NCBI GenBank assembly: GCA_013388835.1
Contig: JACAEL010000014.1
Coordinates: forward strand, 97,528 to 161,527
Direction of reading: 5' to 3'
Length of the DNA: 64,000 nt
Source of the DNA: Candidatus Thorarchaeota archaeon
GTDB taxonomy: Archaea > Asgardarchaeota > Thorarchaeia > Thorarchaeales > Thorarchaeaceae
Part shown: positions 17,955-26,323 of the stretch, one piece after another
Position numbering within the stretch: position 1 is the stretch's first letter
Layout: every line of letters starts with the position of its first letter
Made by a program: the position numbers and the translations under genes
The notes under the pieces: model-generated
What the model saw: the letters and a program-made list of their open reading frames with translations, nothing else
What the model was told of the DNA's origin: nothing
Database searches by the model: none

Positions 17955-18250
17955 AGCGGATACGTGCAGGAGCAACTGGATTGAGCGGATCCACAACCGT
18001 CCTCAACCTGATAGAGTTCCCAAAGGCGGCCCATCTCAAGGGCTTGGACATCATCTCCCCCGGCAAGGATGACTATGACAAGGGATTCGAGCTATCAGTC
18101 TTGCTTCTGAAGGCAGGCACTCCCATCCCTGCTGTTGATGTTGTACTTGCCGCTGTGGCCATGAACCGTGGACTGGTACTACACACAAGAGATCGACACT
18201 TCGATTACGTTTCCAGAGTCAACAAGGACTTCCAAGTACATATCGAGTGA
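17918..18250 (+). CDS. vapC: VapC-type PIN-domain toxin ribonuclease
   Basis: A 110-residue PIN domain. The acidic metal-binding residues are visible at Asp7 (LFDTTVLIE), Glu33 (LNLIEF), Asp74 (PAVDVVLAA) and Asp92/Asp96 (TRDRHFD). VapC toxins cut specific RNAs, often tRNA or rRNA, when the antitoxin is lost. The start lies inside the end of vapB and is probably translated by coupling. Its stop codon TGA overlaps the GTG start of the next gene (GTGA), so a third protein appears to be co-expressed with the pair. At 110 residues it is slightly shorter than usual (about 130), but the catalytic set is intact. Confidence 0.87.
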   Translation: MGAPLFDTTVLIERIRAGATGLSGSTTVLNLIEFPKAAHLKGLDIISPGKDDYDKGFELSVLLLKAGTPIPAVDVVLAAVAMNRGLVLHTRDRHFDYVSRVNKDFQVHIE

Positions 18251-18690
18251 TAACGGTGATGACAGTGAGCAGTGTCGGCCTTTTCTTTGATCGCAGAGCG
18301 AGGGACCCTGTCATAAGGCAGTTGGCCGATGCAAGAGCGACAAGTCCTGACTCAGCAGTGTCGATGGAGATCCTTGTCGAACGCACTTCGTTGGCTGAGC
18401 ACACTATCCGACTGCTCGTGCGCGCGAAGTGGGTCTGTATCACCGAAGATGGACTCCTCTACCTCAATTCGGTCGAAGTCGGACGGAGATCATTCCATTA
18501 TGGGTTGGCTCTCTTTGCCACACTGGAGTCCATTGTAGTGGTTGTTGCTCTCGCTATTGCCTTCTCGCAGAGGGTCGTTGTTCCGCTGGATCTAGTGCTC
18601 GGGGTCTTCGCGACTCTCACCGTGGTGACCGTCATCTGCACGTACTTCCAATCTTGGCCTTACTTCTATCTGCGGCAGAAACGAGTCTGA
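18247..18690 (+). CDS. Small wHTH-like protein with two membrane helices, coupled to vapC
   Basis: A 147-residue protein. Residues 15-75 look like a winged helix (RDPVIRQLADARA, SLAEHTIRLLVRAKWV, ITEDGLLYL). Residues 80-140 hold two membrane helices (ESIVVVVALAIAF and LVLGVFATLTVVTVICTYF), and the end is basic. GTG 18247 overlaps the vapC stop as GTGA; ATG 18259 is an alternative. The order DNA-binding-like domain then membrane hairpin suggests a membrane-tethered regulator, but a non-DNA-binding wHTH is equally possible. I recognise no named family. The coupling with vapC suggests joint expression. Confidence 0.65.
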   Translation: MITVMTVSSVGLFFDRRARDPVIRQLADARATSPDSAVSMEILVERTSLAEHTIRLLVRAKWVCITEDGLLYLNSVEVGRRSFHYGLALFATLESIVVVVALAIAFSQRVVVPLDLVLGVFATLTVVTVICTYFQSWPYFYLRQKRV

Positions 18691-19328
18691 TTCCGGTGCA
18701 TCGAGCAGCCAGAGGCTCTTGCCACTGACTCGGGTTCTCAGTGAGCCGGTCCTAGGCTCACAGGCCTGACTCATGACCGCTCGGTCAGGCAGGGCTTCCT
18801 GAAACTAAGAACTTCTGCGAATCGACGCTCATTCTCTCTCGTATGAATGCCTAGGACCTTTGAGAGTCGAGTAGCGAGGCGCACGAGGAATGCCCAGGAC
18901 TGACAGCAGTTCGTGGTCCCTGTCCAGAGAGAGCGGCACAGAACTGACCGTAGGTCATGTGGGGACAGGTGAACAGGACGAGCAGGACGAGCATTACCCA
19001 TGATGAGCACGTGGGCCCTCTGCCTACGGTGTGGACAGGCAGTGGGAGCGTATATGCCTCAAATACGAAAACAGCGAGCTCCCAAGAGATGAGAGAGGGC
19101 AAGGTCTCCGTGTCTCCATCAGAGAAGATGATCTCTATTGGCACCAGAAGCGAGGACGACGCCCTCGTTGATTATGAGTTGCGATGGCCAAGATTGGATG
19201 ACTGCGCCGCAGCTGTTACACTCCCTCCGAGTGTCCTGAGTGCGGCGGAAGCCTTTACGAATACGAAGTTTCAGAAGAAGAAGGGGGTGGATAGGGACGC
19301 CAATAGCGCCCCATTTCCAATTCCCGGC
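18691..19328. other. Intergenic region with tandem hairpins, no gene supported
   Basis: A 638-base gap between convergent genes. Minus-strand frames at 18771-19010 and 18851-19144 and a plus frame from 18957 that runs into the acyl-CoA dehydrogenase lack recognisable domains and regular codon use. The visible structure is a pair of hairpins at 18741-18790. Confidence 0.4.
18741..18790 (+). terminator. Two adjacent hairpins after the vapBC operon
   Basis: First stem: GTGAGCC (18741-18747) with GGCTCAC (18755-18761). Second: GCCTGA (18764-18769) with TCAGGC (18785-18790), with a nested GACCG-CT-CGGTC hairpin inside. They begin 50 bases after the last stop. No T-run follows, so termination is plausible but not shown. 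Confidence 0.3.
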
Positions 19329-20570
19329 CTACATTTGCTTCTCTTGGCGGTACGGAAGGTAGTCCGGACCGTATATTTCTCTCCCCATGACAATCTTCTG
19401 GATGTGAGCACCACCCTCGGCACCGACAGTGTATGACCTGACTCCCCGGTAGGACGCTTCAAGCGGGCACTCCTTGGTGTAACCGAACGCCCCGTGGAAT
19501 GTCATGCTGCGGGTGATTATGTCAAGAGCATCGTGTGGAGTGCGGTACTTGGCAGCTGCTGTCCACTTGGCGATGTCCAGCTTCGTGATGTCCTTTCGGC
19601 CCTCCCTGTAGTGCTGGTCCCATGCCCATGCGGCCTTGTACGTCAGCAACCGGTCCGCCTCAAGAGCCATCCAAGAGTCGACGCTCTCGAACATTATGCC
19701 TTCGAAGGCTGCGAGTGGTCTGCCGAAGGCCTTCCTCTGCTTGGTATACTCGACTCCGATATTGAAGGCTGCTTCCGCCGCGCCGAGACATGTGGCGGCA
19801 ATCAAGCACCTGGCTGCGGAGAATCCCTCCATGCTATAGTAGAAGCCCTTGCCCTGTTCGCCTATGATGTAGTGGTTGGGGATCTCTACGTTCTCGATGT
19901 TGAATCCGCCAGTTGAGACACCCATCCTGCCCATGTCCTCGAAGAGCGTGGTGGTGATTCCCTTTGTAACTCCACTGCCCGTGTTGAGCGGAAGGATGAA
20001 TGCATCGAAGCTCTTGTGGTCGCCCTTCGGGTCGGACTTGGCGAGGGTGAAGTAGACGCCCCCGTATTTCTCTGACTCTCTGACGCCGCTGATGTACACC
20101 TTCTCACCGTTGACGACGAAGCCGGTCCCCTTTGGTTTGATGATTGTCTTGGTTGTATTGACAAGGTCAGAACCACCACTGGGCTCGGTTGTGGCAATGC
20201 CGAAGAACAAATCGCCCTTTGTGACGCGTGGCAGTATCTCCTTCTTGGCCTCGGGAGTGCCGTACATGTCAAATATGAGTGCCCATGACGCTTCAACAAG
20301 GTACATGACCGGGAGCGCGATGGACAAGTCGGCCTTTGCAAGCTCCTCTGCGGCGATACACGCCATTGTCATTGAGAGGCCAGCACCACCGTACTCCTCT
20401 GAGACCGTCGGAGCCCACAGCATCTGCTCCCCCATCTTCTTGATGAGCGATCGTGGAATCTCGTGGGTCTTCTCATCGTACTCCTTCCATGCAGGAGCGA
20501 CATATCTCTGAGCGAACTCGCGCACAGACTCGCGGAACATTCGCTCCTCGTCAGACTCTTCAAAGTGCAT
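19329..20570 (-). CDS. Acyl-CoA dehydrogenase
   Basis: FAD enzyme that introduces a 2,3-double bond into acyl-CoA thioesters. The 413-residue protein has the whole family fold: N-terminal helical domain, TEPSGGSD in the central beta domain, NGEKVYISG, RKAFGRPLA and the C-terminal FGYTKECPLE region. The glutamate in GAEGGAHIQ lies where the catalytic base is usually found. ATG 20570 follows a GAGGT site at 8 bases, and a CTATAAG promoter element lies near 20630. The chain-length specificity cannot be read. No electron-transfer flavoprotein, thiolase or CoA ligase is adjacent, so its pathway (fatty acid or amino-acid oxidation) is open. Confidence 0.95.
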   Translation of the reverse strand: MHFEESDEERMFRESVREFAQRYVAPAWKEYDEKTHEIPRSLIKKMGEQMLWAPTVSEEYGGAGLSMTMACIAAEELAKADLSIALPVMYLVEASWALIFDMYGTPEAKKEILPRVTKGDLFFGIATTEPSGGSDLVNTTKTIIKPKGTGFVVNGEKVYISGVRESEKYGGVYFTLAKSDPKGDHKSFDAFILPLNTGSGVTKGITTTLFEDMGRMGVSTGGFNIENVEIPNHYIIGEQGKGFYYSMEGFSAARCLIAATCLGAAEAAFNIGVEYTKQRKAFGRPLAAFEGIMFESVDSWMALEADRLLTYKAAWAWDQHYREGRKDITKLDIAKWTAAAKYRTPHDALDIITRSMTFHGAFGYTKECPLEASYRGVRSYTVGAEGGAHIQKIVMGREIYGPDYLPYRQEKQM

Positions 20571-21042
20571 AGTATACTACCTCTGTGCATGCTGTCCATG
20601 CTAGCGGGCGGGTCTGGACCGAAGGCACCTTATAGATACTTCGACTGAGGCCCGAAAAGGGGCTCTTCCTTCGGCAATGTCGCCAGACACTCCGCTGTCC
20701 AGAACCCGGGAATGTGCGTGTTCTCTCTGTGTATTCACCCTCCCGGACCCTCCCACTAGCCTTCTCAGTCTGTGCATGACTCACGTCTCGGCATCTGATA
20801 CGCATCGCGAACTGATCTGCTGTGTACAACTCGCTGTGCAAGAATGAGGTGACTGGTTTCACACCGCTCAGCATGCAACTACTCTCTGTCGCACGACACA
20901 CACTACTGAGTGTTTCAGTCAGGCATACGTCACACTCAGACTCGTCCGCGGGCACCTGATTCTTGTACTCTCGAAGTGTCCATCGAACACTGCGGTTCAC
21001 ATGATGCCTATGCTATGCGCGTCCTCTCTCGTGTCTCATGTC
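20571..21042. other. Intergenic region, promoter of the acyl-CoA dehydrogenase only
   Basis: A 472-base gap between two minus-strand genes. It contains the CTATAAG element (minus strand, 20629-20637) that probably drives the acyl-CoA dehydrogenase. A minus frame at 20560-21000 overlaps the start of that gene and has random-looking composition. Nothing else is supported. Confidence 0.4.
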
Positions 21043-24000
21043 TCAGTCTTTTCTTGGACTTCTATCGACCACGAGGAGAGAGGTGTTCTTGAGAGATGAA
21101 ACGGAAGTCAGTGTCCCACTGTTTGATGACCCGGGTGTAGGCAGTGTGAACGTTGTCCATACCGCACCCCCGTCGACCTCCCTCCCATGGCTGACATCGT
21201 CCGCAGAGCTTCCGTACACGTATGAGTCGATGACAGTGACTCCATCGGGCTTGATGTAGTTGACCGTGTCGCCTGCATTATTCAATCCGATGTGAGTCAC
21301 ACTCTGATAGAACACAATGAAACCGTGGGCAGGGATGGTGGTGCCAGTGGGAATCGTATACGGTGCTGTGCCGCCCTCTATGATGTCATCAAGTATGTAC
21401 CCCGAGATGTCCACTGTTCGGTCGAGCGGATTGTAGAGTTCAATCCACTCCTCTGTGTACACGACATAGGGGTCGGGCAGGAATTCGTTGATTACAACCG
21501 AGTCCCCACTTGCCAGTGCACCCGAGTTCGGCGCACCAGGCGTAGGTGTATCGAAGGTTGTCCAAACAGCCGAGCCATCCGTCTCTCTGCCATAGCTGAC
21601 GTCGTCAGTGGACCCGGTGTAGGTATAGGTGTCAACGACTATGACTCCGTCGGGTCTGATGTAGTTGACGGTGTCCCCTGCATTGTTTAGCGCGATACCC
21701 GTGACACTCTGACAGAACACGATGAAGCCATGTGCGGGGACAATGGTGCCTGCGGGAATTGTGTAGGGTGCTGTGCCGCCTGAGAGAATGTCGTCAAGTA
21801 TGTACCCTGAGATGTCAACGGCAGTTCCAAGAGGGTTATGGAGCTCAATCCACTCTTCAGAGTAGATGACATTCGGGTCTGGTAGGAACTCGTTGATGAG
21901 GATGAAGTCCCCATTTCCTGAGCCCGGCCCGTTGGTTTCACCGGGCGTAGGGGTTTCAAAGGTGACCCAAATGGTTGAACCATCCCTTTCTCTGCCATAG
22001 CTGACGTCATCTGCAGAGGTTGTGTATGTGAATGAGTCAACTACCGTTGTCCTGTCAGGTCGTAGGTAGTTGACGGTGTCCCCTGCATTGTTTAGCGCGA
22101 TACCAGTGACACTCTGATAGAACACGATGAAGCCATATGCGGGTATTGTGGTACCCAGTGGGATCACATAGGGTGCCGTGCCTCCTCCGAGAATGTCATC
22201 CAACACATAGCCGGAGACATTGACTCTTGTACCCAGAGGATTGTAGAGTTCAATCCACTCCTCAGTGTAGAGGGTGTTTGGATCCGGCAGGAACTCGTTG
22301 ATGAGGACCGAGTCGCCATCCGGCAACACTACGACATTTGCTGCTCCCGGAGTTGGTTTCTCGAATGTGGTCCAAGTTGGCGCGCCATCTGACTCTCTCC
22401 CATAGCTGACATCATCTGCAGACGATGAGTACGTGTATGAGTCGATGACAGTGACCCCATCAGGCTTCAGGAGGTTTACAGTGTCCCCCGCGTTGTTGAG
22501 CCCGATGCCAGTCGCGCTTTGGTACAGCACCAAGTGACCATAGGCGGAGATTACGGTCCCGGCAGGAATCGAGTATGGATTGGTTCCCCCATTCGTGATG
22601 TCGTCAAGTACATACCCGGAGAGGTCTGCGTCTAGAGCCTGAGGGTTGTAGAGTTCAATCCACTCCTCAGTGTAGAGGGTGTTTGGGTCCGGCAGGAACT
22701 CGTTGATGACCACAAGGTCTGTATCGCCGCCCTCTTTGGTGGTGGCCGTCACGACGTCCGACTTTGGCCCCTGATTGATGCTCGTGTCCACTGCTGCGAC
22801 TTCATAAGAGTAGGTCGTAAGTGGGTCTAGGCCCACATCGCTATAGTGTGTCGCGCGAACCTGTGCTATGAGTAGACCATCTCGGAAGACCCTGTAGTGG
22901 GATATGTCCGGTTCTGTGTTCTCGTGCCAAGAGATGTCAATCTGCGACATGCTGATCGCTGTAGCATTCACGCCAGTAACCTGTACAGGCGGTATGTGGT
23001 CTGGTGGGATGGTCGACTGAAGAGTCACAAAGACATCAACAGAGTAGTGGTCTGAGCCGGTGTCGGCAGTAGGTGTATCACCGCATGTGGAGTTGATGAG
23101 TCTGTCTGCAAAGAAGGAGTTTACAACGATGAAGTCAATCCGTGAGAGATATTGCGGGTCTTGATGTCCGTAGCTGTACCCCGGGTCGGTCGGATTCAGC
23201 GTTCGAAAGACATCTTTGAAGATGTGGACTGTAGACGAGTACTGACCATAGACCGGGTCTTCAGGATGTATCTTCATGGTCATTGGTCCGTATCCCAAGT
23301 CTCCAAGAGGCGCAAGGTCCCCCGTGTCGTCAGGTGAGAACGAGTTGAGGTCGCCCATGTACATGATGGGCACATCACCCAGACTATCCATGTAATTGAT
23401 GATTCCCTCGGTCTCACGCTCTCGCCGATACTCATTGACCTCTCCGGACATCGCCTTGAGATGTGCCCCAATGATGTGGACCTCATTGTTGTCTATCAGT
23501 ACTACCGCCTCAACGAAGTCATGGGTGACCTTGTAGTTGGTACCATTGTCGAGGGGCACTAATGAAATCTGGTTGAAGGCGACAATTGGAAAACGACTAA
23601 GGACTGCCGCACCACTGGTCGAGTATATGACGTCTTGCGCACAGTATCCTTCGTAAGGTATCTCATCAACGAAGTACGTGTTGAGCTCGTTGATTACCTG
23701 ATTGAGAATGTAGTCATTGTTGTCATCCCACGACCCGGTCTCGATTAGGACAAGTATGTCCGGGTTCTCTTCCTTCACCACCTGCTTCCAGTCCGGGTTT
23801 GCGCCGGAGGCCTCAATGTTGTAGCTCATGACTTTGAAAGCACCTTGGGGTGGGACACTGTTGTCGACGGTGACAGAGATGGTCGCCCTGCCCCAATTGC
23901 CTGCGTGGTCCATTGCGCGACAAGTGATTGTGTGATTCCCATCTGCTGTCTCTGTGGTATTCCAGTCGTACGAGCTGGTACGTGACTTCAATACCCCGTC

Positions 24001-24228
24001 AACCAGAATCCTGTACCTGCTTATGCGGTTCTGGTCTACTGCCGTAAATGCAATGCGGGTCATGCCAGAGACCGTTTCTCCCTCTTGGGGACTGATGATG
24101 GTGACCACAGGCGGTCTGACGTCCCGGTGCCACCACCAACCGAATCTGCAGGCATCTGCAGCAGTGAACGTGGCACCGAGGACTAGAAATGACAACACAA
24201 GAAGCATAACGACTCTTCTTTCATCCAA
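21043..24228 (-). CDS. Secreted EEP-fold nuclease/phosphatase with Fn3 and four lamin-tail domains
   Basis: A 1061-residue extracellular protein. Order: signal peptide (MLLVLSFLVLGATFTAADA), an Ig-like domain with HTITCRAMDHAGN, an endonuclease/exonuclease/phosphatase domain, one fibronectin III domain, and four lamin-tail domains (LTD) of about 130 residues. The EEP domain keeps MSYNIEA (Asn), LIETGS (Glu), GAHLKA, GDLNSF (Asp/Asn), RIDFIV and GSDHYS, so it should be a metal-dependent phosphodiesterase, DNase I-like. Each LTD opens with INEFLPDP and has EEWIELYNP. The start is TTG 24228: GGAGG lies 8 bases upstream and the signal peptide follows. A further 38 in-frame codons upstream are not protein-like. 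No membrane anchor is seen at the C-terminus. The substrate may be extracellular nucleic acid (inference). Confidence 0.88.
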   Translation of the reverse strand: MDERRVVMLLVLSFLVLGATFTAADACRFGWWWHRDVRPPVVTIISPQEGETVSGMTRIAFTAVDQNRISRYRILVDGVLKSRTSSYDWNTTETADGNHTITCRAMDHAGNWGRATISVTVDNSVPPQGAFKVMSYNIEASGANPDWKQVVKEENPDILVLIETGSWDDNNDYILNQVINELNTYFVDEIPYEGYCAQDVIYSTSGAAVLSRFPIVAFNQISLVPLDNGTNYKVTHDFVEAVVLIDNNEVHIIGAHLKAMSGEVNEYRRERETEGIINYMDSLGDVPIMYMGDLNSFSPDDTGDLAPLGDLGYGPMTMKIHPEDPVYGQYSSTVHIFKDVFRTLNPTDPGYSYGHQDPQYLSRIDFIVVNSFFADRLINSTCGDTPTADTGSDHYSVDVFVTLQSTIPPDHIPPVQVTGVNATAISMSQIDISWHENTEPDISHYRVFRDGLLIAQVRATHYSDVGLDPLTTYSYEVAAVDTSINQGPKSDVVTATTKEGGDTDLVVINEFLPDPNTLYTEEWIELYNPQALDADLSGYVLDDITNGGTNPYSIPAGTVISAYGHLVLYQSATGIGLNNAGDTVNLLKPDGVTVIDSYTYSSSADDVSYGRESDGAPTWTTFEKPTPGAANVVVLPDGDSVLINEFLPDPNTLYTEEWIELYNPLGTRVNVSGYVLDDILGGGTAPYVIPLGTTIPAYGFIVFYQSVTGIALNNAGDTVNYLRPDRTTVVDSFTYTTSADDVSYGRERDGSTIWVTFETPTPGETNGPGSGNGDFILINEFLPDPNVIYSEEWIELHNPLGTAVDISGYILDDILSGGTAPYTIPAGTIVPAHGFIVFCQSVTGIALNNAGDTVNYIRPDGVIVVDTYTYTGSTDDVSYGRETDGSAVWTTFDTPTPGAPNSGALASGDSVVINEFLPDPYVVYTEEWIELYNPLDRTVDISGYILDDIIEGGTAPYTIPTGTTIPAHGFIVFYQSVTHIGLNNAGDTVNYIKPDGVTVIDSYVYGSSADDVSHGREVDGGAVWTTFTLPTPGSSNSGTLTSVSSLKNTSLLVVDRSPRKD
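21090..22720 (-). repeat. Four tandem lamin-tail domain repeats
   Basis: Internal coding repeats of the secreted nuclease with a period of about 400-410 bases. The conserved INEFLPDP motif starts near 22710, 22310, 21905 and 21500 on the minus strand. DNA identity between copies is high in places (for example the segments coding for GLNNAGDTVN and DDVSYGRE), indicating fairly recent duplication. Confidence 0.8.
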
Positions 24229-24285
24229 TTGCTGTTCCTCCTCGCGCGAACAGAACCAGCATCTCCACTTGCAGTATGGCGTTGC

Positions 24286-24300
24286 CCAGTTATAAACTGG
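24286..24300 (-). promoter_or_regulatory. Palindrome over the TATA box of the secreted nuclease gene
   Basis: CCAGTT-ATA-AACTGG, a perfect 6-bp inverted repeat with a 3-base centre. It contains TTTATA on the minus strand, about 65 bases before TTG 24228. A dimeric repressor could bind here and block TBP, but no regulator is known. Confidence 0.45.
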
Positions 24301-24448
24301 ACGGGGCATGCACCCCACTCCTGAAACTCTGTCCTTTACCACATGTTGTCTTGAAACAGCCGTGTGCTAACACAGGGCTGCCAGAATACAGGTCCTAGGC
24401 TGAAACCACCTCTGGCCGAAAGATGAATTACCCGGCTGTCAGTCACAT

Positions 24449-24886
24449 ATGAATGGTGATAAGTTGAAGAACTCTGTACCTGTTGTCCTATGTCTGTTGG
24501 GAGGTCTTCTCCTTCTACAGGCAAGTTGGCTAGGTGACATTGGTTTCCTCGCCGTGATAATCGCCTATGCTCAGACTGCATTCTCCGCGATTGCAGATGC
24601 CATGGGTATCCTCCTCCGGGTATTGCTGTGGATTGCAGCGCTAGGAGGTATCGCCGTGATTGTCGGTTCAATTCTAATCGCTGTGAACAGGATACGCTTT
24701 GCCAAGTTCATCATTGGACTGGGTGCAGGCATCGGGCTCATCGGTCTGATCATCATGCTGGTCACCGTGGTGGTCTCCGGCGGCATCGCTGAGCTGCTGG
24801 GGCTTGCTGTCCTAGTCTCACAGTCCATTGCTTGGATTGGAGTCATCCTCACAGTGATTGGTCGCAGGGCGATCAAGACCGAATAG
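24449..24886 (+). CDS. Four-helix membrane protein
   Basis: A 145-residue hydrophobic protein with about four helices, including VPVVLCLLGGLLLLQ, GILLRVLLWIAALGGIAVIVG and LIGLIIMLVTVVV. A small loop NRIRFAKF after the second helix is the main charged piece. It starts at ATG 24449 with no clear ribosome binding site. It is divergent from the secreted nuclease with about 220 bases between them. No family or motif is recognised; function unknown. Confidence 0.65.
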   Translation: MNGDKLKNSVPVVLCLLGGLLLLQASWLGDIGFLAVIIAYAQTAFSAIADAMGILLRVLLWIAALGGIAVIVGSILIAVNRIRFAKFIIGLGAGIGLIGLIIMLVTVVVSGGIAELLGLAVLVSQSIAWIGVILTVIGRRAIKTE

Positions 24887-25033
24887 CTGCAGACTGTCAA
24901 CCTACGGACTGCATAAGTCAATAGCCATTCCGCTCTTGAATCTGATACTGGCACGCGATAGTGGCTGACGATGCGAGCTGCAGTAGTCCGGACGCCTGCC
25001 GGCTACTGTAGCGTCTGCCATCTCCAAGACCAT

Positions 25034-26080
25034 CTACCTCTCCCAGTACCTGAGGTCAACAATCGACTTGGCATAGACGCTGGGCTTCGGTTTCAATGGG
25101 AAGATGCCTCCCGGATTCACCGGAACCCCCCTCTGGTCCTCAGCTATTATCTCAGCTCCCTGAGGTCCAAAGCCGTCTAGAATGTCTTGTCTCCTGACCA
25201 TTGGGAACAGCCTCAGGAGGTCGACCCACTTCACTCGTGCTGATTCCCAGATTCTCCTGAACGAGGGGTCCCATTTCTCAGTATTGTCGAAGAGCGGTCT
25301 TCCCGTTGCCGGGTTCACCAAGTAGAACTTCGCTGTTCCTCTGGCTGCAGTGTGGTAGTAGCCAAGCACTGGTATGACTGATACTCTGCTGGACTTCTGC
25401 ATGATTGACCTCAGCTTCTCACAAGCTCTGAGCTGATCTTGGTACAGGACCGAGCGTTCACCAGTAAGAACAACAAACTCCAGATCACTCGTACCTTTGA
25501 GAGAGAGCTCGAAGAGGAAGTGCAATCTCAGAGTCTCTAGAGGTTCGAGGTCAACCTTTCCAGTTCCAATGTCAACACCATTCGTGTGAATGACAATCGG
25601 GAGTTGTCTCAGCGTGCTGTCGGCCTCGACGAGTCTGAAGAACTCCATTAGTTCTCCCCAGTACATGGTCGGTTCGCCGCCGAGAAAACGCATGAAGGTG
25701 CGCTGGGGAATGCACTCTCTAATGACTGCAGAGGCGTCATTGAGCATATCGAATGGGCTTCGCTCGGCAGCTGTCTCTCTTGTCTTGTCAGTCGGCGTAC
25801 TGACAGTGCTGAACCGCGAGCCCAAGTTGGTCCCAACCAGCTCCCAGCGTATCTCCCAGTAGTTACCACTGTTAAGAATCAGGCGTCCAGCGTTCTCCTT
25901 TCTGAGGCGTACCAAGAGTCTTTCCTCGCACCAGTTGTGTCCAGTGCAAGCGTCCGAGCCAACAGAGAAGAATCTTCCCGAAACCCCGGTGTGCTGTTCG
26001 CCACTTCGATTGGTCTGTCGTCCAAAGGCATGCTTCCCATCTTCAGGTCTGCTGACTCGTGATGTACCATGAAAACGCAT
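25034..26080 (-). CDS. Radical-SAM-like protein without the Fe-S cysteines
   Basis: The 348 residues have the radical SAM/SPASM-like core pattern, with a first strand WEIRWELVG, the SAM-contacting FLGGEPTMYW and the later strand LPIVIHTNG. At the place where the family has CNLxCxYC the sequence reads TNLGSRFS, so all three cluster-binding cysteines are replaced by Thr, Ser and Ser while the surrounding N, L, R and aromatic positions remain. Two other cysteines (ACTGHNWC) lie about 30 residues earlier and do not fit CX3CX2C. It is probably unable to bind the [4Fe-4S] cluster, hence a pseudo-enzyme or a differently used fold. ATG 26080 is taken as start; the frame is open to a TTG at 26260. It is divergent from the CPBP protease gene. 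Confidence 0.65.
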   Translation of the reverse strand: MRFHGTSRVSRPEDGKHAFGRQTNRSGEQHTGVSGRFFSVGSDACTGHNWCEERLLVRLRKENAGRLILNSGNYWEIRWELVGTNLGSRFSTVSTPTDKTRETAAERSPFDMLNDASAVIRECIPQRTFMRFLGGEPTMYWGELMEFFRLVEADSTLRQLPIVIHTNGVDIGTGKVDLEPLETLRLHFLFELSLKGTSDLEFVVLTGERSVLYQDQLRACEKLRSIMQKSSRVSVIPVLGYYHTAARGTAKFYLVNPATGRPLFDNTEKWDPSFRRIWESARVKWVDLLRLFPMVRRQDILDGFGPQGAEIIAEDQRGVPVNPGGIFPLKPKPSVYAKSIVDLRYWER

Positions 26081-26323
26081 CACTGACAACAGGTGGTCAA
26101 AGGAGCTCGACTGAAGATGAATGTCAATAGTGCATGGCAGTCGTTCCGACTCTACCGGGGCGATAGGTCCATGCAACAGAGTCGCTTGTGGAGCAAGACT
26201 CATATGTGTGCTGACTGGGACACGCGGATGAGGCAGACTTGTCCGAGCACGCTCTTGCAAGTATCAGCTCTTAGCCAGTGAATAGAGAGTTGCGTGCAGA
26301 CCGCGCAAACGGAGGTTGGTACT

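Noticed and set aside
18851..19144. Minus-strand frame with one hydrophobic stretch
   Set aside because: The single hydrophobic segment is surrounded by random-looking sequence, with no ribosome site; not enough to call a gene.
18957..19436. Plus-strand frame of 159 codons in the gap after vapBC
   Set aside because: It runs into and antisense to the acyl-CoA dehydrogenase gene, with no domain and irregular codon use.
20560..21000. Minus-strand frame of 146 codons before the acyl-CoA dehydrogenase
   Set aside because: It overlaps the start of the dehydrogenase, covers its promoter and lacks any recognisable pattern.
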